A stretch of 64,000 bases of DNA, taken from contig NZ_FNPV01000001.1 in assembly GCF_900107405.1 (NCBI RefSeq), positions 310,001 to 374,000 of the forward strand, in the 5' to 3' direction. This document shows, one piece after another, positions 16,936 to 25,360 of this stretch. The first letter of the stretch is position 1, and each line of letters starts with the position of its first letter. The notes under the pieces were generated by a model. The model made no database searches, had not been told where the DNA came from, and saw only the letters and a list, made by a program, of their open reading frames with translations. Both the position numbers and the translations under genes were made by a program. Origin of the DNA: Tindallia californiensis. Lineage in GTDB: Bacteria; Bacillota; Clostridia; Peptostreptococcales; Tindalliaceae.

Positions 16936-18100
16936 CAATATTATCCTCCTTGTCTTCTGTCGTTGGTATTTTTACCAATAATACGGTTCCTGTTCCTTGT
17001 TCCGATTGAATTTTCACATTGCCATTTAATAGTTCTGCTCTTTCTTTCATATTGATAATACCAAAACCGCTTTCACTGCTTCCTCGAATGCTTTCTGGCT
17101 TAAATCCTATCCCATTATCTTTTATCACCATTGATATATATTTTGTTTCTTGATCCAAGAGTATTTCTACATGGTTAGCTTTTGAATGCTTATAAATATT
17201 ATTCATGGCTTCTTGTGCAATGCGAAACAATGCAAGCTGAAGGACTGAATCATCTGTCTCGAAATGGGGCGATGCCTGAAAAGAGATATCTATCTTTGTT
17301 TCTTTTTTAAAGTCTTCCAAATATCTTCTAAGCGTAGGCACGATTCCCAGATCATCGATCGCCATTGGCCTTAAATTATAAATGATCTTTCTGATTTCTT
17401 TTGTACTGCCTCTTACCAGATCCTTCAAAATCTGTGCTTCCGCTTTAGCTTTTTCAACATCTTTATTCATGAGTTTTTCGCAATAATCAATTTTCAGCAA
17501 AATATTTGAGAAAGATTGAGCAGGTCCATCATGAATCTCTCTGGATACCCGTTTCCTTTCTTCTTCCTGAACTTGAATGATTTTTCTTCCCATAAGGTGA
17601 CGTTGTTCAATATCCGTAATGGTATTATTAAAATCTTCTAAATTCCCATCCATAAATTCCATTGCAATACTAAATTTAGTCGCTAACTTTTCTGCTTTTT
17701 CAAGATTTTTTCGTGCATTTCTAAGGTGAGCTTCAATCTCTTTTCTTTCATTGGTCAGTTTTTCTTCTTCTTTTCTTTTTAATATCAGCTTCACCTGAAG
17801 GTTGTTTGCATATTCATATGCTTCCCTTATCTTCAGCTCACTATGTTTAGAAAAATCACGACTGACATCTACCAGCCAACGCCTGCTCTTTTTTTCAAGC
17901 TTTTCTAAATCGGTTTGATCCTGAATTACCTTTTGAATGTTTTGATTTATTTCTGCTAGTTTTTCATCAAATCTAAAACATTCTTTACTAAGATTATCGG
18001 TTATTTCAAAGATTTCTTCCTTACTTTCTTCGATTGCCGTAAAAATTCGATTGAGAACTTGATTCATTTTCACAGCGTTATGAATATAGTTATTACTCAT
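16922..18100 (-). CDS. degS: Cytoplasmic sensor histidine kinase, DegS-like
   Basis: The 392-residue kinase has no membrane segment. Residues 1-170 are a long coiled coil of the DegS sensor type. The HisKA_3 phosphoacceptor sits in SREIHDGPAQ (His190), and the HATPase domain shows NIYKHSKANH and the glycine-rich DNGIGFKP and GFGIINM. It autophosphorylates and passes the phosphate to the adjacent DegU-like regulator. AAGGAG precedes the ATG at 18100. It lies 29 bases downstream of the DUF896 gene; operon DUF896-degS-degU is likely. Confidence 0.9.
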   Translation of the reverse strand: MSNNYIHNAVKMNQVLNRIFTAIEESKEEIFEITDNLSKECFRFDEKLAEINQNIQKVIQDQTDLEKLEKKSRRWLVDVSRDFSKHSELKIREAYEYANNLQVKLILKRKEEEKLTNERKEIEAHLRNARKNLEKAEKLATKFSIAMEFMDGNLEDFNNTITDIEQRHLMGRKIIQVQEEERKRVSREIHDGPAQSFSNILLKIDYCEKLMNKDVEKAKAEAQILKDLVRGSTKEIRKIIYNLRPMAIDDLGIVPTLRRYLEDFKKETKIDISFQASPHFETDDSVLQLALFRIAQEAMNNIYKHSKANHVEILLDQETKYISMVIKDNGIGFKPESIRGSSESGFGIINMKERAELLNGNVKIQSEQGTGTVLLVKIPTTEDKEDNIDGQN

Positions 18101-18129
18101 TTGCTCTACTCCTTGTAAGAAAGTATCTT

Positions 18130-18306
18130 TTAGTCCACATATTCTATATCGATATTATCCAGCTTTTTCTTAAATGATTTCCTAAAGGTTTCTAAATATT
18201 CTTTTCTAAGGGATTCTTGTTCTTTTTTTTCGCTTTCATTAAGGTTTCTTTCTTTTGAAATTTTGGCCAATTCATTTATTCGATTCATTTTTTTCTTTTC
18301 CAGCAT
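18130..18306 (-). CDS. DUF896 (YnzC-like) small protein
   Basis: A 58-residue frame starts at ATG 18306 behind AGGAGAG. It reads MLEKKKMNRINELAKISKER, followed by SEKKEQESLRKEYLETFRKS (separate segments). The INELA, EEK-type and LRKEYL..FR pattern is that of the DUF896/UPF0291 family (YnzC of Bacillus subtilis), a two-helix cytoplasmic protein of unknown function. In Bacillus it sits in an SOS operon; here I see no LexA box and it leads the degS-degU genes instead. Confidence 0.88.
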   Translation of the reverse strand: MLEKKKMNRINELAKISKERNLNESEKKEQESLRKEYLETFRKSFKKKLDNIDIEYVD

Positions 18307-18582
18307 CTGATTCTCTCCTCTTTTTAAGCCCAGTACTCATTTTTCAGTACTTTCCTATTTTTGAATTAAGTAGTTGTTCATTGGGATCCAAATCTTTTAC
18401 ACTTCATTTCTTTTATCTCCACTTCGGACCTTTTTATATCCTACCATAAAAAATTTTATTTTTCACCTTATAGTATGAAAGGCCTAAATATAGGTCTTTA
18501 GATCTATTCTTCCCCTTATCTGTTTCTGTTATTAATGATCTCGCTTGCCCCCATAAGAATGCTACTTTTAAGAAATGAATTC
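18307..18582. other. Intergenic region between the divergent DUF896 operon and M23 peptidase gene
   Basis: No gene is visible. AGTACT at 18332-18337 and again at 18346-18351 makes a small hairpin in the leader of the DUF896 transcript. Minus-strand -10-like TATAAG and TATAAA motifs occur near 18435-18475, but none has a convincing -35. Confidence 0.5.
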
Positions 18583-18610
18583 TTGCATAATTAAATTTTT
18601 TATATATAAT
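18583..18610 (+). promoter_or_regulatory. Promoter of the M23 peptidase-bactofilin pair
   Basis: TTGCAT (18583-18588), a 16-base spacer and TATAAT (18605-18610) lie 21 bases before the M23 start. Confidence 0.75.
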
Positions 18611-18631
18611 AGTGACGTAGGGAGGGATTCT

Positions 18632-19615
18632 ATGAATAAAAAGCCTGCTCATTTTGTTAAGGCTCCCCAAAAAAAGTATACTTTTATGTTAATTCCAAAT
18701 CATTCAGGAAAAGTTTATCGTTTTTCTATTCTTGAATCGATCTTAAAGACTAGTTTGATTGTTCTCTTCTTGCTAATCACCTCTTTGTCTATTGGTGTTT
18801 GGCATTACCACGGCGAGCATAGTGTCACTCAACATCGGTTAACTCAGGAGCGCATTCTTACAGCTCAGCTTAGCCAGGAAAACAAAGATTATCTTGATGA
18901 AATTGCTTTTCTGAAGACTCAATATCAAGAAATTGATCAAAAGTTGGCATCTCTTCAGCAACTTGAACACCAAGTATTAGACATGGTTGGCTTGGAGGCC
19001 GACAATCATAGCCAGAAAAAAAGCGACCCTTATGCTAATGGGATTGCTGACGATGATCACCCTTTAGTGGCTATGGTATCAAGATCAGCAAGCATGCGTT
19101 CTGCCGGGCCTGGTTCGGATGATTATGAAGTAGACGTAGAGCACCTTAATGAGTTGATTTCCACTCAACGTAATAAAATGGAACAATTAGTTGGCGATGT
19201 GGAAGCCAAGCTTGAATACTTAGACGCACAGCCAAATGCATGGCCTGCTCAAGGAAGAATCAGTTCCCCCTTTGGTGAAAGAATTTCTCCAACCAATCGT
19301 CGGACTACAGAATTTCATCATGGTATTGATATCGCCAACACTTCAGGAACTTCTGTCGTAGCTGCCGGTAGCGGTATTGTTACATACTCCGGATATAACG
19401 GAGGGTATGGTCGAATGATTATCATCTCCCATGGTTATGGATATACTTCTGTATATGCTCACAACAGCAGAAACCTTGTCGAGGTAGGCGATCATGTAAA
19501 ACAGGGAGAAACCATTGCGCGAATGGGTCAAACAGGCCGTGCGACAGGTCCCCATCTTCATTTTGAAGTACGGGTAAATGGCGAACCTAAAGATCCCATG
19601 AATTATCTTCAGTAA
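18632..19615 (+). CDS. Membrane-anchored M23 (LytM-type) peptidase
   Basis: The 327-residue protein has one membrane helix (about 40-57), an extracellular coiled coil (about 65-118) and a C-terminal M23 domain (about 205-325). Zinc ligands are visible in HHGID (229-233) and HLH (308-310), and a further active-site His in YAHN (276). It should cleave peptidoglycan cross-bridges or stem peptides. The ATG at 18632 lies behind GGGAGGG. A bactofilin gene follows after 22 bases; this pairing recurs in bacteria where a bactofilin scaffold localises an M23 enzyme to shape the cell wall. Confidence 0.92.
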   Translation: MNKKPAHFVKAPQKKYTFMLIPNHSGKVYRFSILESILKTSLIVLFLLITSLSIGVWHYHGEHSVTQHRLTQERILTAQLSQENKDYLDEIAFLKTQYQEIDQKLASLQQLEHQVLDMVGLEADNHSQKKSDPYANGIADDDHPLVAMVSRSASMRSAGPGSDDYEVDVEHLNELISTQRNKMEQLVGDVEAKLEYLDAQPNAWPAQGRISSPFGERISPTNRRTTEFHHGIDIANTSGTSVVAAGSGIVTYSGYNGGYGRMIIISHGYGYTSVYAHNSRNLVEVGDHVKQGETIARMGQTGRATGPHLHFEVRVNGEPKDPMNYLQ

Positions 19616-19637
19616 TTTTCCAGTAAGGAGGACTTTG

Positions 19638-20093
19638 ATGTTTAATAAAAAACAGGATACAGCATCTCCACAATTTGATAACTTTGATACCTTAATCGGA
19701 AAGAAAGCAGAGTTTGAAGGAACCATTAAAGCGCAAGAACCTATTAGAGTTGATGGTTGCCTCACTGGCGAAATCGTTAGTGAATCTGATGTTGTCATTG
19801 GTGAGGGTTCAAAGGTAAAAGGTAATATTCAATGCAAAAACATTCTGCTTGCCGGATCAGTGGATGGGAATGTTCACGCCAGTGGACAACTTCATATTAC
19901 TGGCACAGGTTCCCTATACGGCGATGCATCCATCTATTCATTTATCGTTGATGAGAACGGAATCTTTGATGGTGGATGCCAGATGAAAAAAAGTGATCAA
20001 AACAAATCAGACCTTACAGAACCATCCAGCGACAACGAACAAGTCCCTTCTTCCAACAACAAAAGAAATAATACTCGTAAAAGTCGTTCTTAA
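19638..20093 (+). CDS. Bactofilin (polymer-forming cytoskeletal protein)
   Basis: The 151-residue protein has the short beta-helical bactofilin core (about residues 20-115): IGKKAEFEGTIKAQEPIRVD, GEIVSESDVVIGEGSKVKG and NVHASGQLHITG. A polar, disordered C-terminal tail follows. Bactofilins polymerise without nucleotide and act as scaffolds at the membrane. The ATG at 19638 follows AAGGAGGAC. The gene is 22 bases downstream of the M23 peptidase, so both are expected to work together on cell-wall remodelling. Confidence 0.93.
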   Translation: MFNKKQDTASPQFDNFDTLIGKKAEFEGTIKAQEPIRVDGCLTGEIVSESDVVIGEGSKVKGNIQCKNILLAGSVDGNVHASGQLHITGTGSLYGDASIYSFIVDENGIFDGGCQMKKSDQNKSDLTEPSSDNEQVPSSNNKRNNTRKSRS

Positions 20094-20125
20094 TTAAAAG
20101 CAGCCCTTTGGCTGCTTTTAATTAA
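20090..20125. terminator. Bidirectional terminator between bactofilin and DUF881 genes
   Basis: TAATTAAAAGCAGCC (20091-20105) and GGCTGCTTTTAATTA (20110-20124) form a perfect 15-bp stem with a 4-base loop. The stem includes the stop codons of both converging genes. Confidence 0.88.
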
Positions 20126-20825
20126 TGTTTGCTTCCATAAACTGAACCGCCTTCTCTCTTGAAGGTCTTTCTATGACCAAATGATCTAAAAAATCAACAG
20201 ACACAACAATACCATCGCCTTTCATTAACTGAAACAAAAAGGTTCGATGCTCAAAATACCTTTGAAATTCTTGTTGGTTCCCAATAGCCTTCACTTCATA
20301 TGGTGGTGCTATAGGGTTGCCGTTAACTTGTATATGGTTGCCAGCTAATGTCATTTCACTTCTTGCGGTAATCCGGTTACCATTAACTGAAATAACCTCA
20401 GCACCATTAGCCCGCAATTCATTCACTAATGTCACCATATACCTTCTTCTTTCCATCAGTTCAGCAATGTTTTCTTCAAACATTCCCTCAATCCTTATTT
20501 GAATACCCGACCCTTCTACTTCCTGGTGACCAGAAAGCATTTGATATTCTGCTATTTCTCCCATCAGCTTCTGAATGGCTAAGTTTCCGTCAGCTCTCTC
20601 CATTTCAAGGGTTTGAATTTCTTCACGCAATCCTCTAATTCGTTGACGCATGTCTTCATTGACTTTTTTCAAATCTTCTATTTCCTGAATATTCCCAGTA
20701 TTATCCGCTGTCATAAGGGGATCTTGTTCTTCAAGGTGTTTATTGGAGTCCATATTTGCACCTAAAAGAATTCCAGAGATAACAAAAAAAAGTAACATAA
20801 GCATATATGGTTGCTTTTTCTTCAT
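20118..20825 (-). CDS. DUF881 family protein (YlxW/YlxX-like)
   Basis: The 235-residue protein has one N-terminal membrane helix (about 6-24), a coiled coil (about 45-95) and a C-terminal domain with GSGIQIRIEGMF, NELRANGAEVISVNGNRI and NGNPIAPPYEVKAIGN. This is the DUF881 pattern, as in YlxW/YlxX encoded near cell-division genes of Bacillus. It probably acts at the membrane, but the function is not established. It begins 41 bases after trpS on the same strand and ends at the shared terminator. Confidence 0.88.
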   Translation of the reverse strand: MKKKQPYMLMLLFFVISGILLGANMDSNKHLEEQDPLMTADNTGNIQEIEDLKKVNEDMRQRIRGLREEIQTLEMERADGNLAIQKLMGEIAEYQMLSGHQEVEGSGIQIRIEGMFEENIAELMERRRYMVTLVNELRANGAEVISVNGNRITARSEMTLAGNHIQVNGNPIAPPYEVKAIGNQQEFQRYFEHRTFLFQLMKGDGIVVSVDFLDHLVIERPSREKAVQFMEANIN

Positions 20826-20866
20826 ATCTCTACACCTCTTTTGATAAATTAGATTCTGGTATTTTT

Positions 20867-21868
20867 TCAGCTGTTAATAAGTCCTATTTTACTACGTACT
20901 TCAAGCATGGTAGCTGCAGCGGTGACTCTGGCACGATTAGCTCCTGACCGATATATGGTTTCAAGGTATTCAGGACTCTCCATATATTGACGATATTTGG
21001 TCCGAAAAGGTTTCACGTTTTCAATAATAATTTCAGCTACTTCCATTTTCAACGCTCCATATCCTTTTCCAGAAAAATATTCTACTACTTTATCACGACT
21101 TTCTCTCGTCAAGGCACTATAGATAGACAAAAGGTTTTGTACGCCCGGCTGTTCCGGTCTATCGATGATTTCATTATAACTATCCGTAACCGCTTTTTTG
21201 AGTTTTTTTACAATAACGTCATCTTCGTCAAGCATGTAGATAACCGCATTTTGATTTTCATCAGACTTTGACATTTTTTTACCAGGATCTTGAAGGCTCA
21301 TAATTCTGGCACCTTGCTTTCCTACGTAAATTTCCGGCACAGCAAAAGTATGCCCAAAGATGTTGTTAAAACGTATTGCAATATCTCTTGATAGTTCTAG
21401 ATGCTGGCGCTGATCTTCTCCTACCGGAACTAAGTTTGTCTGATATAGCAATATATCCGCTGCCATAAGCACCGGGTAAGTGAACAGGCCGGCGTTAATG
21501 TTTTCCTGATGCCTTTCTGATTTGTCCTTAAACTGAGTCATTCGATTTAATTCTCCCATATAGGTATAACAATTCAATATCCAGGCAAGTTCTGTATGTT
21601 CACGAACATGTGACTGAAAAAAAATAACATTCCTTTCTGTATCCAGTCCAGAGGCTAAGTATTGGGCCAAAAATGACAGACAGGTATTTCTAAACTCTTC
21701 TGGATCTTGCTTTACTGTCAAAGAATGTAAATCAACAATAGAGTAATAACATTGATAGTCTTTTTCTAATTGCTTCCAGTTTTGCAACGCACCTATGTAA
21801 TTCCCTAATGTCATGCTGCCTGTTGGTTGAGCACCGCTAAAAATTGTTTTTTGTTGCTGGTTTTGCAT
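20867..21868 (-). CDS. trpS: Tryptophanyl-tRNA synthetase
   Basis: This class I synthetase charges tRNA-Trp. The 333 residues show the HIGH-type motif as TLGNYIGA near residue 18, the tryptophan pocket region GVPVGEDQ-like VPVGEDQRQHLELSRD, and the KMSKS loop in KKMSKSDEN near residue 195. Length is normal for the family. Unlike thrS and pheS, no T-box precedes it; it follows a small membrane protein gene after 22 bases. Confidence 0.96.
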   Translation of the reverse strand: MQNQQQKTIFSGAQPTGSMTLGNYIGALQNWKQLEKDYQCYYSIVDLHSLTVKQDPEEFRNTCLSFLAQYLASGLDTERNVIFFQSHVREHTELAWILNCYTYMGELNRMTQFKDKSERHQENINAGLFTYPVLMAADILLYQTNLVPVGEDQRQHLELSRDIAIRFNNIFGHTFAVPEIYVGKQGARIMSLQDPGKKMSKSDENQNAVIYMLDEDDVIVKKLKKAVTDSYNEIIDRPEQPGVQNLLSIYSALTRESRDKVVEYFSGKGYGALKMEVAEIIIENVKPFRTKYRQYMESPEYLETIYRSGANRARVTAAATMLEVRSKIGLINS

Positions 21869-21890
21869 ATATGTTTTCCCCTTTCAGTAT

Positions 21891-22079
21891 CTATAGTTCT
21901 TCCAGTTGTTCAATTCTCTCTTCCAATTCTTTTATCTTTTCAAGAATCCTTGCTTCTCTTTCTTTTTGATTGTCTTTTTGATTTACATGACGCAATACCA
22001 TAATGGTAATGATTACCGGTATCCCAAAAAGAATCAAAACCAATAAGAGGTTTACTATCTGATAAAAAAACATGTTCAC
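21891..22079 (-). CDS. Small membrane protein with C-terminal coiled coil
   Basis: A GTG at 22079, nine bases after GGGAG, gives 62 residues; a TTG at 22088 is the alternative. One membrane helix (about 4-28, LLLVLILFGIPVIITIMVL) is followed by a basic stretch and a short heptad-repeat helix (ILEKIKELEERIEQLEEL). No family is recognised. It has its own promoter and lies 22 bases before trpS, so it may be cotranscribed with trpS. Confidence 0.65.
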   Translation of the reverse strand: MNMFFYQIVNLLLVLILFGIPVIITIMVLRHVNQKDNQKEREARILEKIKELEERIEQLEEL

Positions 22080-22123
22080 TCGAATCAACTCCCAAAACCT
22101 TCTATATAAACGATATCAAAGTA

Positions 22124-22151
22124 ATTATAACACAGTCGACAAAGGCTGCAA
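22124..22151 (-). promoter_or_regulatory. Promoter of the small membrane protein-trpS unit
   Basis: On the minus strand TTGCAG (22151-22146), a 16-base spacer and TATAAT (22129-22124) lie 44 bases before the start. Confidence 0.7.
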
Positions 22152-22156
22152 AACGA

Positions 22157-22191
22157 TAAAAAGCCTTCCGATGATATTTTCATCCGAAGGC
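22157..22191 (-). terminator. Terminator of the glutaredoxin gene
   Basis: On the minus strand GCCTTCGGATGA (22191-22180) pairs with TCATCGGAAGGC (22174-22163), one mismatch, followed by a T run. It lies 12 bases after the glutaredoxin stop. Confidence 0.8.
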
Positions 22192-22202
22192 CTTTTGTTT
22201 TG

Positions 22203-22433
22203 TTAACCTAGTAGCTCATCCAGTTTTTCTGTATCTACCCCAACTACCATTTCTTCGTCAACTTTAATAACCGGAACAGCCATAATTCCTTTTTCCATTA
22301 ATTCTTTTCTAGCGGCTACATCCGATTGAACATTTTTTTCTTCGAAATCTACACCCTTTGAAGAAAGATATTCTTTAGCGGTTGTGCAGTGTGGGCACGT
22401 TGTTGAAGTATACACAATTACTTTTTTAGACAT
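22203..22433 (-). CDS. Glutaredoxin-like thiol-disulfide protein (NrdH/YruB type)
   Basis: The 76-residue protein is a minimal glutaredoxin fold with redox motif CPHC at residues 13-16, the cis-proline in AVPVI (about residue 54) and a C-terminal [11 protein letters not shown]. It should reduce disulfides or carry electrons to a reductase in the cytoplasm; the physiological partner is unknown. It is a single-gene unit with its own promoter and terminator. Confidence 0.9.
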   Translation of the reverse strand: MSKKVIVYTSTTCPHCTTAKEYLSSKGVDFEEKNVQSDVAARKELMEKGIMAVPVIKVDEEMVVGVDTEKLDELLG

Positions 22434-22506
22434 TTAACAGCCTCCTTATCATAATATGAATTATCATCTTATTAATACCCATTATCAAGGATCATTAACA
22501 ACTCAC

Positions 22507-22535
22507 ATTATACATCAGATAAACTTATCTATCAA
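22507..22535 (-). promoter_or_regulatory. Promoter of the glutaredoxin gene with a spacer inverted repeat
   Basis: On the minus strand TTGATA (22535-22530), a 17-base spacer and TATAAT (22512-22507). The spacer contains GATAAGTTTATC, a near-palindrome that could be an operator. Confidence 0.75.
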
Positions 22536-22549
22536 TTTAGGATTTAAGC

Positions 22550-22879
22550 TTATATCTGTTTTTTTCTGGTGCCATCGCAGTCTTCATCTGACAAAATATA
22601 ATCAAATTGATTATTGTTGATCAGTTCTGTGTCAATAAACTGTTGTAATTCTTGTAGGCGTTCATTATTTAATCCATAAAACATCCATCTTCCACGTTTC
22701 TCAACCAGAACTAATCCTGTTTGCTGCAATATTTTCATATGATGAGAAATTGTGGGTTGTTTAAGCTGAAAATTTTCCTGTATATCACAGGCACATTTTT
22801 TTCCGTCTGATAACATCCTTAAAATTTTAAGCCTTGTATCATCGCCAAGCGCTTTAAAACAGTCTGCCTTTATCTCCAT
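22550..22879 (-). CDS. ArsR-family metal- or redox-responsive repressor
   Basis: The 109-residue protein is a winged-helix ArsR regulator: FKALGDDTRLKILRML, then CACDIQ at the start of the recognition region, then QPTISHHMKIL and GLVLVEKRGRWMFY. The Cys-x-Cys in CACD matches the metal site (ELCVCD) of arsenic and cadmium sensors, so metal(loid) binding is likely. ATG 22879 is chosen, with GAGGTGG upstream; a GTG nine bases earlier lies inside that sequence. No resistance gene is adjacent, so the target is not evident; it may act on its own promoter. Confidence 0.88.
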   Translation of the reverse strand: MEIKADCFKALGDDTRLKILRMLSDGKKCACDIQENFQLKQPTISHHMKILQQTGLVLVEKRGRWMFYGLNNERLQELQQFIDTELINNNQFDYILSDEDCDGTRKKQI

Positions 22880-22927
22880 AAAATCCACCTCTTTCCAGTA
22901 CTTATGATGCTTTTACTATTCCTACTA

Positions 22928-22956
22928 ACCATACCTTCTTCCATAGCAGGTGTCAA
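22928..22956 (-). promoter_or_regulatory. Promoter of the ArsR-family gene
   Basis: On the minus strand TTGACA (22956-22951), a 17-base spacer and TATGGT (22933-22928). A perfect 10-bp palindrome TATACGTATA at 22981-22990 lies 24 bases upstream of the -35 box. Confidence 0.7.
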
Positions 22957-23025
22957 TGTAGATATTATTTTTTCTTCCTATATACGTATACCCGTATCGA
23001 CTTTTTAGTAACATGAAGATCTTAT

Positions 23026-23050
23026 TAAGAAAAGGCAGATCCTTGGCCTT
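23026..23050 (-). terminator. Weak terminator candidate after phoU
   Basis: On the minus strand AAGGC and GCCTT flank a 9-base loop and are followed by TTCTT. The stem is short. Confidence 0.35.
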
Positions 23051-23068
23051 ATATCGGCTATGATGTTT

Positions 23069-23719
23069 TTAGTTTATCTCAACCCTCTCTGCTGTAACCA
23101 TATAAATCACTCTTTCGCTGATATTTGTTGCATGATCTGCTATCCTTTCCAGGAATCTGGCAATTAGTAATAAGTGAAATGCCTGCTTGATTATTTTTTG
23201 ATCTTCGATCATCATTTCCATTAATTCCATGTATACTCGTTCATATATTTCATCTACATCATCATCATCGTAAGAAACTTCTTTCGCCAGCGTCAGGTCT
23301 TCTTTCAGAAAAGAATCCAGGCATTTCGCAACCATATTCTCTGCTAAATGAGCCATTTGTGGAATATCCACCAACGGTTTAATAAATGGCTCCTTTCCAA
23401 TTAATTTTGTCTGTTTTGCAATATTAACGGCGTGATCTCCCATCCGCTCCAAATCAGTGATGGCCTTTAAGATGGTGCCAATAATTCTTAGATCTTTTGC
23501 CATAGGCTGCTGAAGTGCGATCAGTTCCATACATTCCATTTCTATTTCCAGTTCCATCCTGTCAATGCAGTCATCCATTTCGTAAATTTTCGCAGCTCTT
23601 TCCATATCTTGCTCCATTAATGCTTGCAATGATTCTTCTACAATTTCCTGAACCATCGATCCCATTTTAAGAAGCTTTACCTTTAATCCCTTTAATCGTT
23701 CTATATAACTTGTTCTCAT
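23069..23719 (-). CDS. phoU: Phosphate signalling and transport regulator PhoU
   Basis: The 216-residue, all-helical protein has two tandem PhoU three-helix bundles, each with a metal-binding helix: AKDLRIIGTILKAITDLERMGD (read as two parts) near 75-95 and the later IARFLERIADHATN near 185. PhoU links the PstSCAB transporter to the PhoR kinase and represses the Pho response when phosphate is plentiful. AGGAGG precedes the ATG at 23719. It is last in the pst operon, 11 bases after pstB. Confidence 0.96.
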   Translation of the reverse strand: MRTSYIERLKGLKVKLLKMGSMVQEIVEESLQALMEQDMERAAKIYEMDDCIDRMELEIEMECMELIALQQPMAKDLRIIGTILKAITDLERMGDHAVNIAKQTKLIGKEPFIKPLVDIPQMAHLAENMVAKCLDSFLKEDLTLAKEVSYDDDDVDEIYERVYMELMEMMIEDQKIIKQAFHLLLIARFLERIADHATNISERVIYMVTAERVEIN

Positions 23720-23730
23720 CGACTAACCTC

Positions 23731-24483
23731 CTACCCGAACCTTCCAGTAACGTAATCCTCTGTACGTTTATCAGACGGTGATGTAAAAATCAGCTGTGTA
23801 TCTCCTGATTCTATTACTTCGCCCATAAGAAAAAATACAGTTTTATCAGAGATACGTGCCGCCTGTTGCATAGAATGTGTCACAATAACAATGGTATAGT
23901 CCTTTTTTAGTTGTTCAATAAGTTCTTCAATTCGAGAGGTAGCAATCGGATCTAAGGCAGAAGTCGGTTCGTCCATCAGAAGAATTTCCGGCTCCATAGC
24001 CAAAGCTCTCGCAATGCATAACCGTTGTTGCTGACCACCGGATAGTCCAAGTGCTGATTGTTGAAGCCTATCCTTCACTTCATCCCACAAAGCCGCTTCT
24101 CTTAGGCTTTTCTCTGCTATTTCATCTAATTTTGATTTTGACTTCACACCGCATCTTTTAGGCCCATAAACAACATTTTCATAAATTGATTTTCTGAAAG
24201 GATTTGGACTTTGAAATACCATTCCTACTCTCCTTCTCAAAGACACCACATCTACATCCGGAGCATAAATATTCTGGTCCTCCAGATACAACTCTCCATT
24301 GATTGTTACTCCGTCAATCAAATCATTCATACGGTTTAAGGACCGAATAAACGTTGATTTTCCACAACCAGAAGGACCAATAAGCGCCGTTACTTTATTT
24401 TCTTCAATTTCCATCTCTATTTCTTTTAACGCATGAAAATCCCCATAAAACAAATTCAAATCTTTAACAGATAATTTAGGCAT
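23731..24483 (-). CDS. pstB: Phosphate ABC transporter ATPase PstB
   Basis: The 250-residue ATPase powers high-affinity phosphate uptake. Visible are Walker [10 protein letters not shown], the PstB-type SLNRMNDLI, signature [15 protein letters not shown], Walker [14 protein letters not shown] and switch VTHSMQQA. The ATG at 24483 lies behind AAAGGAG; an upstream in-frame start at 24501 is less likely. The gene lies 27 bases after pstA and 11 before phoU. Confidence 0.97.
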   Translation of the reverse strand: MPKLSVKDLNLFYGDFHALKEIEMEIEENKVTALIGPSGCGKSTFIRSLNRMNDLIDGVTINGELYLEDQNIYAPDVDVVSLRRRVGMVFQSPNPFRKSIYENVVYGPKRCGVKSKSKLDEIAEKSLREAALWDEVKDRLQQSALGLSGGQQQRLCIARALAMEPEILLMDEPTSALDPIATSRIEELIEQLKKDYTIVIVTHSMQQAARISDKTVFFLMGEVIESGDTQLIFTSPSDKRTEDYVTGRFG

Positions 24484-24510
24484 TATTAAAACTCCTTTCA
24501 ATAGCTTTCT

Positions 24511-25359
24511 TTATGCACGGTTTGCCATTTTGAAACGAATACGAATCACAGTCGCAATTGCAAAGAAAACTGAAACGATTCCAAGCAAAACCAGTGCTGT
24601 CCCATATTTAACGCTTTCTGGCATTCCCGGTACTTGCGTAGATATAATATACAAATGATAAGGCAACGCCATTACTTGATCAAAAACAGAGTTTGGTAGC
24701 CTAGGTAAAAAGAAGGCTGCAACGGTTAATAAAATAGGTGCCGTTTCGCCGGCAGCTCTTCCGATCCCAAGGATTGCACCAGTAATAATCCCTGGAGCTG
24801 CATGAGGAAGTACTACATGTCGAATTGTCTGCCACTTTGTTGCTCCCAGGGCAAGAGATGCATCTCTATATTTTTGATGAACACTTTTTAAGGCTTCTTC
24901 CGACGTAGTAATGATAATTGGCAAAATCAAACATGCTAATGTTAACGAACCCGCAACGATTGAACTTCCAAAGCCCATAAATAGTACAAACAAACCAAGA
25001 CCAAACAGTCCATACACAACCGATGGAACTCCAGCAAGATTAAGAACCGCTAAACGAATCAATCTTGTCAATAAACCTTGTTTTGCATATTCTGTCAGAT
25101 AGATAGCTGAGCCAATCCCTAGAGGTAAAGCAAACAGAATCGTGCCTAATACTAAGTAGATGGTACCTAGTATCGCTGGAAATATCCCTCCTTCGGTCAT
25201 ACCTTGTCGTGGCATTGCTGTGAGAAACTCCCAGTTTACAGTTCCGATTCCTTTCACAAATATAAAACCAATCGTTAAAACCGTTGGTATGATAACAGAA
25301 GCTGTCAATATGGTTAAAATGCCAAATGCCACTTTTTCTTTCATTTGCTTACTCACCAC
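24511..25359 (-). CDS. pstA: Phosphate ABC transporter permease PstA
   Basis: The 282-residue permease has six membrane helices and the transporter coupling loop EEALKSVHQKYRDASLALGATKWQT (seen as two segments). It forms the phosphate channel with PstC. A GTG start at 25359 is preferred: GGAGG lies nine bases upstream, inside the end of pstC; the frame is open further to 25404, but there it would overlap pstC by 44 bases. The stop of pstC and this start nearly touch, which suggests translational coupling. Confidence 0.94.
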   Translation of the reverse strand: MVSKQMKEKVAFGILTILTASVIIPTVLTIGFIFVKGIGTVNWEFLTAMPRQGMTEGGIFPAILGTIYLVLGTILFALPLGIGSAIYLTEYAKQGLLTRLIRLAVLNLAGVPSVVYGLFGLGLFVLFMGFGSSIVAGSLTLACLILPIIITTSEEALKSVHQKYRDASLALGATKWQTIRHVVLPHAAPGIITGAILGIGRAAGETAPILLTVAAFFLPRLPNSVFDQVMALPYHLYIISTQVPGMPESVKYGTALVLLGIVSVFFAIATVIRIRFKMANRA

Positions 25360-25360
25360 A

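Noticed and set aside
18434-18670. 78-residue minus-strand frame over the M23 promoter
   Set aside because: It overlaps the M23 promoter and start, has no ribosome site and resembles no protein.
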